Positions 10,747 to 19,293 of a stretch of 47,000 bases of DNA are shown piece by piece. Source of the DNA: Mesostigma viride (lineage: Eukaryota; Streptophyta; Mesostigmatophyceae; Mesostigmatales; Mesostigmataceae). A program made the position numbers and the translations under genes. The DNA is taken from NCBI GenBank assembly GCA_009746045.1, contig RPFO01000041.1:1296783-1343782 (forward strand), read 5' to 3'. The first letter of the stretch is position 1; the number at the start of each line of letters is the position of its first letter. The notes below the pieces were generated by a model. The model was not told the origin of the DNA. It saw only the letters and a program-made list of their open reading frames with translations, and ran no database searches.

Positions 10747-11540
10747 TGAGCCACAAAACCCCACCCCTGCGCAGACCCTGGGTGGCAACGAGGGAGCAGC
10801 AGGAGTGCCATGTGGCATGCCAGGGAGGGGAGGCGGGGAAATGCCAAAAGGGATCCGCCGACCGGGCATATCCACCCCACACGCCAGCTCGCAAATACAC
10901 GCTTCTCGTGCGGGCACCCAAGGCAGGTCCAGGTCGCATGCTGACAGACCGATACATGTCACCTTTTGTGCTGGCATCCTCCACCTCCACCAGTGCCACC
11001 TGGCACCGCGTGGATGGCAAGCCGTGTGCTGGCGCCGTCGCACACCCTCATGGTTTCACTTCAAGGTATCAAATAAACACGGTTGGCCAGTGCCGGGAAA
11101 AATGGCGTGACGGCGACGGGCACGCATGGTGCGTATGGTGGCCGCTGACAAGGGAGCGCGGACGGTGGCGCCTGATGGGGAAAAGTGCTGACAGCGGCGA
11201 ATGTCAAGGAGGGTGCTCACCCACCCCATTCTCTTTGGCCAGTCGCACACAATATCGTCTGCCACCGTCGCCTTTGCCACCGAGTCGCTCACCCCCCATG
11301 TCCCATCCGCCCCCCCCCCCATGGCCCCAGGGGAAAGGGGCGCCAAGCGGCGGGGGACGGCGACATAAACACTGGGATGCGTCGTAAAGAAAACTCTTTG
11401 GTACAAGAGAGTACAAGGGTCTTCGCAACACACGCCCGCACCCCCGCGTCCACCCGGCACGATATCAACAAGGAGCTGTACGGGACCACTGATCCACTAT
11501 TTGTCACATTCGTAACACAACGTCACCCGCCCCCCCCACC

Positions 11541-12875
11541 TCACCCCGCGCGCCGGCTCAGCAGCAGCGCATGGCTGAGGGTCTTGTGCATGGCCGCACC
11601 CTTGCACGCGCGCTCCACCACGTCCCTGGTGACCCCCCTGTGCTTGCTCACGCGCACCGGGTACGCGCCCGTCCGCTCGCACATGGCCACGTTCGTGCTG
11701 CTCATGTCAAAGTAGATCAGGTCCTCCGCCGCGCGGCCCGCCATGCGGGCGACCGCGTTCAGCTGGGCGTCCCTGGGCTCGTCCGTGAACACCCTGAGGC
11801 TGAAGTAGCGGTCGATGCCCAGGGATATCATCGCGCGGTCCCCCGCCGCCTCAGCGCAACGCGAAACAACGGCGATCTCCATGCCCATGCCTGCCAGCAT
11901 CTTGAGCACGAGCAGCGCCTCCGGGTACAGCCCCCGCAGCTGGCCCAGGTCCTCCTCCTCGGTCGTGATCACGCTGGCGCCGTCGTCGATCTCTGATGCG
12001 GTCCCGTCGTCCATGCGCCCTGGCCCTGGCCAGGTCTTGTCCAGGGAGTCCAACCCGATAGATCGCGCGGTGGCGCTCTGCGACCGCTGCGTGATGTTGA
12101 TGGGCTTGCTGGTGACACTTGGCACGCGCTGGGTCACGCTGGGCACGCGCTGCGTGACGCTCGGCATGCGCTGCGCCATCTGCGTGACACTTGGCGCGCG
12201 CTTGGCCACCATGACCTCGACCTCGGGCTCCGAGGGCACCGCGTGACGCAGCGCACGCGCACGCGCACGGCTGCTGCGCCACCGGAAGATGTCCGCGCTC
12301 AGGCAGCGCACCAGGGGGGACTTCTGGGGGCTCGTGGGCCCAACTTTGCGCTCCGAGGGCACGGGGCTGTTGCTCGAGGCGCGAGGGGGAGGGCTCACTG
12401 GTGGGGGCGAGCTAGACAAACCTGTGCTGGACAGGGCCGTGATGGTGCCGGACTGAGTCCTGACCAGCGAGGCATGATCAGACGACTGCGGCTGCTCCTC
12501 GGTTCGGACGGGCGAGACGACACCGAGCGAGCTCTCGTCGCGAAGCGGGCTACGGCTGTTGGGTGGGGTGGTCCCCAGCGCGGATGCGCCGGTCCCCGGG
12601 GATCGTGACGAGGAGCCCTCGCTAGCGGACTTTCGCTGGCGCCGGATCTCACGGGGGGGTGGGCTCGGGTTTTGGGAAAAGGATGGGATGCCGGCACCTA
12701 AGGTGGAAAAACCCGACCGGGACGTCGAGACGTCGCTTGTCGACTTGCGACGACGATGACCGGAGTGGGGACCGGGCGAGATCCTGTCCCGATTTGGCGT
12801 CTTTGACCGGGTTAACAACGCACCCTTGCTTGCGCTCGCGCTCAGGTCAATCCTGCCAATTGCGCGGACGGTCAT
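11541..12875 (-). CDS. HAD-superfamily MDP-1-like protein with degenerate catalytic motifs
   Basis: I take the start at ATG 12875 (444 codons). The frame stays open to 13085, but the extra 70 residues look like translated upstream sequence. Residues 1-270 are Ser/Pro/Arg-rich, low in complexity and probably disordered. They include four PSVTQ-type repeats (coded about 12095-12205). The last ~170 residues match magnesium-dependent phosphatase-1 in order: SLDKTWP, then LYPEALLVLKML, AVVSRCAEAAG, RYF, and LIYFDMSSTNV. In active MDP-1 the first is DLDxTLWP and the last FFDDExxN. Here the nucleophilic Asp is Ser and the second Asp of motif IV is Met, so hydrolysis is unlikely (inference). It is intronless, stands alone and is the only clear host gene in the window. 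Upstream 12876-13200 shows no promoter element I can name. Confidence 0.7.
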   Translation of the reverse strand: MTVRAIGRIDLSASASKGALLTRSKTPNRDRISPGPHSGHRRRKSTSDVSTSRSGFSTLGAGIPSFSQNPSPPPREIRRQRKSASEGSSSRSPGTGASALGTTPPNSRSPLRDESSLGVVSPVRTEEQPQSSDHASLVRTQSGTITALSSTGLSSSPPPVSPPPRASSNSPVPSERKVGPTSPQKSPLVRCLSADIFRWRSSRARARALRHAVPSEPEVEVMVAKRAPSVTQMAQRMPSVTQRVPSVTQRVPSVTSKPINITQRSQSATARSIGLDSLDKTWPGPGRMDDGTASEIDDGASVITTEEEDLGQLRGLYPEALLVLKMLAGMGMEIAVVSRCAEAAGDRAMISLGIDRYFSLRVFTDEPRDAQLNAVARMAGRAAEDLIYFDMSSTNVAMCERTGAYPVRVSKHRGVTRDVVERACKGAAMHKTLSHALLLSRRAG

Positions 12876-13085
12876 GTAACGATGCGGGAAAAACATCAAC
12901 GAATGCCCCGACCAGAATATCAAAAAAACGCGCGCGCAGAAAAGAAGAAGCGGTTCAATAGAACACGATTGAGGTACAAGCATTGCATCTGGGAGAACGT
13001 ACGAGTTATTCCTTGCTCTCTTTGCCAGGCAGTGCAAACTGAAGACCACTACGGGAGCGCGCCCCGGACTGCGCATATTGTCCAC

Positions 13086-14559
13086 TACAACCAGTGCCTC
13101 ACTGCCGCATAGGCGGCCATTCTGTCAAAATACGATGCACATTACTGCCTGGCACATTACTGCCTGGCACTCAAACACGGAAAGATCTCTGCGCCGCATC
13201 TAAAATCACTTTATCTCACCCATGCAAAGGCCTCTACCTAGTCGAAAAGGGCTCCATCGTGCGTCCTCGTTCCCCGAATTGTTCTGAGCTGGTGGCCTTG
13301 CGTCATCTTTCAGTCAGGAATTACGCGGGCCAACTGACCAGCTGGGGAGCAGGCCAATACGCCAAGCAGTCGAGGAATACGCAAAGCTACTTGCTACCCT
13401 CGTACTCTCCAACGATGCCAGTCAAGTTGCAGGCAGCCGTGCATTGCAAGGACTGGTTTACCGAGTAGTACCTGCTCATGCATCTCCGGTCAAATAATGC
13501 GGTTTCGATTGCATCTCCGAGTGTAGCTATTACGTGTCCCTCTTCGCAGTTTAGCCGTACCTTGAGCAATCCCGAGTGAGATCATAGTGCCGAAGAGAGC
13601 CCTCTCTGGTTTGGGAATCCAGGACATCCAGGCGTATTTCCCGTCGTATAGCCGCTGAAATTGTGACATGCGGTTCTGGGTCAGAATCTCCCGCGTAGCA
13701 GCTTGTTGACCAGATTCACCAGATCGCGAGATATGTTGACTTCGGCTGCCTGATGGCGGTTAATGATGGCTGATGGCCGGGAAGAATACACCGTCCGTAT
13801 TTGTTGTTGATATTATCAAGTACCTACATTAACGTGCGTCCAGCAATATTTCCACTGAAACCGCCGCTGCTGGGCCCCGGGCTACTGCCTACATTTCCTC
13901 AATCGCTCCATCGCCTCCTTGGTCGGTGCCTCGCTCCCTGCGGCCCCTCCGCCACGCCGGATATCCCATGGCAATCAAGGTCTTCATCACACCCCCTACC
14001 GGCTACCACCATACCGGCCCTGAGCCCTTGCTGCACCACACGAAGAGCGCGGCCCTGAATTAAGTTAAGTACACGGCAGGACTAGGACCCCCCCGAACTT
14101 ACATAAGGCGATCGCAGCAGAGCGATCGCAGCAATGGTGCTCACACTCCCGGCCAGTTAGGCTCGAAACACACGCCCTGATCAAGCATGCTGTTTCCGGC
14201 CCCACCGTCTAGGTCATCTAGATCTACTAGTCGCTCTACACGTAAGCCAGCCGGCATAATTTCAATGCACAAGGATACACATTTCCATCACCATTCATCT
14301 TCATCATCCTGAACGACTCGAACACGCGGACAAGATAACGGCAGGCTCGAGCTACCATGGTCCGGATTCTCCCGATTTCTGGCTTGCGCTGGTTGTCTCC
14401 TTGATAAGGGTCTCCAATGGCCTTGGCGTCACATCTTTGCGAACGTTGTCACTGTTAGCAGTTGCCAGTTGCTTGCTGTTGGTGTTGCATGGTGAGGGTT
14501 GCAGATGTTATAGGTACAGCTGGTCCTATGTTGCTATGCATGCAGTTACTCTTGCCATT
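13086..14559. other. Gene-free interval
   Basis: No convincing coding sequence. It includes a two-unit tandem 'acattactgcctggc' (about 13138-13167) and a 'gcgatcgcagcag' direct repeat (14108-14132). The R1 tail is present in inverted orientation at 14357-14404. A pyrimidine-rich tract with AG near 14572 resembles a splice acceptor, but no exon is evident. Confidence 0.5.
14357..14404. repeat. R1 tail copy, inverted
   Basis: Reverse complement of 3842-3893: a block from 'ctaccatggtccggattctc' to 'gttgtctccttga' with few mismatches. Confidence 0.7.
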
Positions 14560-15217
14560 TTGTGTTTCCAGGTGCCTCCAACCATCCAGCCACCGACAAT
14601 GCTAGCACCCTCCAACCCGCTAACCCCCACTCGCCCCACTCCCCTGCCTGTTCCATACCCACCCCACCCACAAATATACATTACGGACATCCACATGCCG
14701 CTATCCATCCCCCCATGACTACGGACCACTCTCTATCGCCCCCACACTGAGGTCCCCCGGCCACAACACCGTAACACCGCCCTCCTCCCCAAACAATACG
14801 CTGCTCTCCTCCCCAAACCATACGCTGACCCACCCGACCATCCACATTGAGTCCCCCTAACCAACCTATGTGACTACCACCCTTCCGTAGTACCTCCACC
14901 ACCTTCTACACCAACATCGCAACCACCCACTAAACCACCCTACCGCCCCACAGCGAGGTTCCCCTACACCACTGCACCCCCTCCGGGGCAACCAACCCAT
15001 TGTCCACTCAACCAGCACTAATACTGCTGCACCGGTCGCCCACCGACAAGCCCGCCTACGTACCATAGGCAAGCCACCAATGCAACCCAAGCATCCCCAC
15101 CCCTTACACGAACCTGTGACCCACGCACGAGCGAACCACATTGACACCTGTGTCCCACAACTACTATAATACATAATCAACCCCTAACAATGTCCCCCAT
15201 GCATGACACCTGCCAAA

Positions 15218-15246
15218 GGGGGGGGGTGTCCCCCCCCCCCCCCCCC
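15218..15246. repeat. G-tract/C-tract inverted homopolymers
   Basis: A run of about nine or ten G, the spacer TGT, then about seventeen C. It can fold back on itself or form G-quadruplex/i-motif structures. Homopolymer length is error-prone in sequencing. Confidence 0.8.
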
Positions 15247-15480
15247 AACTGAAACACACCCACAACAATACCTCGGACCGGTATTGTAGTCTAGCGACGC
15301 ACCGGCTGTGACCGAACTGACTGACCACGACCACAAGCCACCAAACAGACCCATGGCCCACCCCACACGTCGAGGTCCATAAATCCTGCACCAAGCACTC
15401 CTGGAGACTACTGCCGTCGGTTCCGCGTTGCGGTTCCCGTCCAGGCGGAGGTCGGGGGCCACGTCGATGTGCATCCGGGA

Positions 15481-15835
15481 AGTATCCATGTTGTATCTGG
15501 TAATGTGCTCTCCCCTAGATATGCCACTCCATCGAGGCTATACTTGGCGTGCGATCGATTGCTAGGATACACCCCGTTGTGAAGTCACGCGAAGGTATCC
15601 GATGATGCAACCGTCCATGTCCCATGCAGTGCCCCGATAGTACCACCGATACAAAATATATCCGGCCCTCGGCCACTATAGATTCTCTGCTGCCCATGTG
15701 CGGCGTGGGACACAACAACAACAACAACAACAACATTAACGTGCCCATCGAGTATCCATGTCGGATCTGGTAATGTGCTATCCCCCTATGCCACTCCATC
15801 GAGGCTGCTTGGCATGCGATCGATTGCTAGGATAC
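15481..15835. repeat. Spaced direct repeat, ~88 bp units
   Basis: 15481-15570 and 15751-15835 share the order 'agtatccatg', 'atctggtaatgtgct', 'atgccactccatcgaggct', 'gcgatcgattgctaggatac'. They differ by a few substitutions and small deletions. A (CAA)n tract lies between them. Confidence 0.8.
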
Positions 15836-16275
15836 ATCTTGCTGCCTAGCCACCCCACCCCACTAACGCTCTCGTGCCCTGTACCCGTATGTACTCCTTG
15901 CGCCCGCACCGCCCATGCCCGACCATATGTCACCCACACACACACGCTATCCGTACCTACCCACTATAGCCACAACGACGTCCCTAACATCCATGCCCCC
16001 CACCATCCCTGTCCCTGCCCCCCCACCCATTACTTAACATGCCCTGCCCCATGCCTAGCTGTCTCCCACCCTCCCTATTGATCACATAACCAACCCATAG
16101 ACGCTCACCCCCGGCGTACCACACAAACATTGAGCTAAACCTAACGGCACACCGACACCGGCATGATAAGAAGCCCACATCCCAGCCACCACCCCTCTAC
16201 CACCCCATGTCCCCAGCGACACCACGGCCCTGTGCCCAACCAACCCTGCCCGCCAATGGCGACCACGTTACTACC

Positions 16276-16922
16276 AGTTAGCATTTTGGGCAACCAATAT
16301 GCTAAGTGGATGCAGTTTGGAAAGACCTTTCCAACGCCGTGCTGACCGCCTGAAACAGACAAGGGACGAGAAAGATATGAGGTCCCGAAGTCCTAGCCGT
16401 CCGTGGCCGACTAGGGTACAGTCCTCTGGTATAGTGGACAGGACACGTGGCAGGCCGTGCCTGCACAGGCTTAGCCTGACTATCACGTGACTGTGGTCCA
16501 CGTAGACCAGAGGAGCAGCAGCCTGTGACTGGTGGAATACTGGAGCTGGCACAGGTCTGCAGGGATACTAGGCCTTGCAGGCTTGTGACAGGTCCTGTAC
16601 TTCCTAGGTTGCAGAGTCTAGGCAAATCCAGTTCGTCCTGGCTCTGCACTGATGCCAGTGGACGTTGAGGATTTGCTTGCACGCCTGCACGTGCCTCGTC
16701 ACGCCGATGGGAACGAGGAACAACGCAAAGGATATAGCTTGGTCATGGGGGATGACCAGCTATCTTGGCAAGCACGAACCGAGGCTCCCACATTGGACGT
16801 GGAAACGCTCACCGTGGTCGTGGCTTGGTGCACGGGTTAAAAGGTTGCTGCATTGCAACTTTGGCTCATCCCGTTGTGCGCGTGAAAGACCAGGAGCTCA
16901 CAGCTCTGGTTGATTGCTAACT
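16276..16922 (+). repeat. 5' LTR of element B
   Basis: 647 bp, starting AGTTAGCA and ending TGCTAACT. It is directly followed by 'cgtattattgc', the expected primer-binding position. The same 'aactcgtatta' junction is seen at the LTR/internal border of D (35145-35155). No TGG, the usual tRNA 3'-CCA complement, starts the site. Confidence 0.93.
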
Positions 16923-16953
16923 CGTATTATTGCATTCCTGTTTGCGGGGTTTC

Positions 16954-17846
16954 ATGTCGGCCGAGGCTCGGGTTGAAACACCTGAGTCGTCTCCCAGGCG
17001 CGAAGCAGCACCAGAGTTGCCGGCGCGCGAGAACGCTTTCTATCCCTATACTCATCAATCCAACGCTTCCACCTTTGTGCAAGCGGCCTACGTTGCGCGG
17101 GGCCTTGCGGAGGGCGGTTGGGTGGCTGTGTTTGGTAACGCAGCAGGGCCGTCGGCGAACGACCCCGTGGTGATGAGGATCCGGGCGACGACGTCGCCAG
17201 GAGAAACAGGGAGGGTGTGCACGGAGCGTCTCGTTGCCATACGAGACGAGATAGCTTCGTTGATCTACAGTTTAGAAGTTGCGTACCAGGGCGGGCACGT
17301 AACCATCCAGGCGCTTGACTTAGCGCGAGAGACGCTGGGCCAACTGGTGGCCATCTGTTTATAGGTGGAACCAGGCTGTATAATCACTGGGTGGCGACAA
17401 GCTCGCTGGGAGAAGGGACCGACGCGTCGCACATCATTCGGGACGCGCAGACGCGCGAAGCGGATAGCCCGTGGGATTCCGCCGAGGTGGTTGCTCAGAC
17501 TTGTGAGCATTTGGTTAACATTCTGATCCAGGAGTCGCGTGGTCACGCGGATCACTGGGTTATCACTACACGTCCGCCAGGCATCTGGTCGACCTTGGAC
17601 ACGCCGAGGTTACAGAGCAGGCCAGGGGCGACTGGGCCAACGGTGACGGTAATCACCGGTCGGGAGGTCACCGACGAAGACTTCCACGAGCAGTTCGTGG
17701 ACAGACCGACGGGCATCATAGCCAGGTCGTCACAGCAGATTGACGAGGGTGACGGCACAAACGAGGGATACTCAGCTCGGCGTAGAGCAGAGTTACACAT
17801 ACCGTTTGAGCCGTAACACGATTTTGCTGAAATCGGTCGGGGGTCT
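16954..17846 (+). pseudogene. ORF1 of element B (upstream of gag), N-terminal part, broken
   Basis: Starts at ATG 16954, 31 bases after the LTR. The first frame runs to a stop at 17362. A second frame takes over from about 17370 to 17816, and element A interrupts at 17846. The remainder lies at 26443-26700. The predicted product is about 300-400 residues, helical and acidic/basic mixed, with no domain I recognise. A and D have an ORF in the same position, between 5' LTR and gag, so this is a genuine element gene of unknown role, decayed here by at least one frameshift, a stop and a nested insertion. Confidence 0.6.
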
Positions 17847-18546
17847 AGTTAAACGTTCTTCGCACACGCAATGTGAAGGATATGGTTGCAATGCAGCAAT
17901 GTGTGAATATGGTTGGAAACGGAGCTTTGTTAAAATCGGATAATGTTTACAGCGCTCACACACTTGAGGCTTGTACACGCGCTTGCCAAGTCAAGGCACA
18001 ACACGTGAGGCGGGCTCGCAAGAGAGATGCCCATTTGGCACTGGCCTATTGTTTATATACTTGTGCACTGTGCTTGCTAGTCCTGAGCAGCCTAGGAGGC
18101 CTGCTCAGTAATAACACCCCCGGTACAGTATTCACTACCTGTACAGCGCCCAACCCCTATACAGTAGGTCTGCCATACAGGCACAGTGACCATAGAGCAC
18201 AGTCCACAGTGACTATTGCATCTGCACCTAGAAGTCCAGGACTAAGCCTGCGGTACCAACAGACCACAGGTTAAGGTTCCTATTTCCTGCGTACGACGTA
18301 TTAATCCAATACCGTCGTAGGTACAGCACCTAATTCCTGTCAGCCCAGGAATTACTGTCGACCCCATATGTCGTCGGCAAATATTCACGTCCGACTTAGA
18401 AGAACAGCCGGCTCGCGCTCGCGCGCGACCGGGAAGTCGGAACGCCATAACTTTCTTGATACTTGTCGGAATGAACTCGTTCCGGTGCCGCTGGAATCGC
18501 AGAGATATGCCGAATCAGGATCACGCCAATGCGCTTGGCGTTAACT
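17847..18546 (-). repeat. 3' LTR of element A
   Basis: 700 bp, differing from 25738-26437 only by C/T changes near 18193 and 18301. It contains an imperfect palindrome around 'ctgagcagcctaggaggcc' (about 18083-18110). Confidence 0.95.
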
Positions 18547-18564
18547 CCAATCCTTTCTTTTCTT
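18547..18564 (-). promoter_or_regulatory. Polypurine tract of element A
   Basis: On the minus strand, AAGAAAAGAAAGGATTGG abuts the 3' LTR. B has AAAAGAAGAAAGGGTTGG at the same place. Known role: RNase H-resistant primer for plus-strand DNA synthesis. Confidence 0.85.
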
Positions 18565-19293
18565 GAGCTGTAGCAGCTCACACAAGTCTACATACAAACA
18601 CACACAATGGGTACTGGATATCCTCCCCGACTACAAGTCACAACCCGCTGGGCATGACAGTCAGCTTGGATTCCTTATTATATGTACATAGCACCCATAC
18701 TGGCTCAGGAGCACAAACAAATTACAATGAGTCCCTATCCCTTCACGGGAGGCTCGTTGTGTTACCCATGTACAAGAGGTTGGCCAACTGTGGCAGCCCA
18801 TAGGTGTTCAGCTAAGAACTTGAGAAGTATGTACAACCTTCAGGACCTTAGGCGAAACCCCACAGATCACCCACAACAGCTCATCAGAAAACATTGCTGA
18901 CCCCCAGACGGGAGTCGGCGCCGGTCTGCTGCCCCTTATCGAACCAGACACAACATCTACGCGAAGCACATGCAAAACACAAGCTCCTATACTCGTTCCA
19001 ACCGTGGAAAATCAGGGGACCTGTCGCCACCTCACCAGCATGGTGGATGGGTCAGCCAGTCCGTGAAACTCCGCCTTAAGACGGCACCAGGGAATCGAAC
19101 CCCGCCCACAAACCACAGATCTGGGGAAACCTCAGACTGAGATGAAAACCCCAGATAGACATCTCTCCATCAGAGACAATGTCAGACATTCCCACACCAG
19201 AGACATGTCTCACCCCTCAAGGTGTGCTCAGGATTATGTACAATCAAGCTCCCAGCCTGATATCCAGAGACTTAAGCACCCAGCTCTCAGCTT
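18565..19293 (-). other. 3' untranslated region of element A with a tRNA T-arm-like stem-loop
   Basis: No coding sequence. At 19088-19104 the minus strand has a perfect 5-bp stem, CGGGG-TTCGATT-CCCTG, identical to a tRNA T arm. It contains a consensus Pol III B box (GGTTCGATTCC). It lies about 540 bp before the 3' LTR; B has a similar T-arm about 505 bp before its own 3' LTR. Confidence 0.6.

Larger units (their letters stand above)
8888..11540. other. Gene-free interval, AT-rich then GC-rich
   Basis: 8888-9070 is A/T-rich. 9071-11540 is GC-rich with many long but mutually overlapping open frames on all strands, none with a recognisable domain or plausible composition. Local repetition includes a cluster of 'catggct/tagcatgg' words (9988-10050) and imperfect ~22-bp 'cctggatgcatccgc' units (10085-10150). 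I support no gene here. This interval would contain whatever terminator or downstream region the host gene at 11541 has. Confidence 0.6.
14560..16275. other. Strand-asymmetric C/A-rich region, probable 3' flank of element E
   Basis: The plus strand is very poor in G and rich in C and A for about 1.7 kb, with no coding sequence. The same composition resumes at 33352-33650, immediately right of element B, so this was one continuous region before B inserted. Since E's pol (minus strand) lies just right of it, it may be E's 3' non-coding part or LTR. I could not find E's LTR ends. It contains a G-run/C-run pair at 15218-15246, (CAA)n at 15709-15735 and a direct repeat at 15481/15751. Confidence 0.45.
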
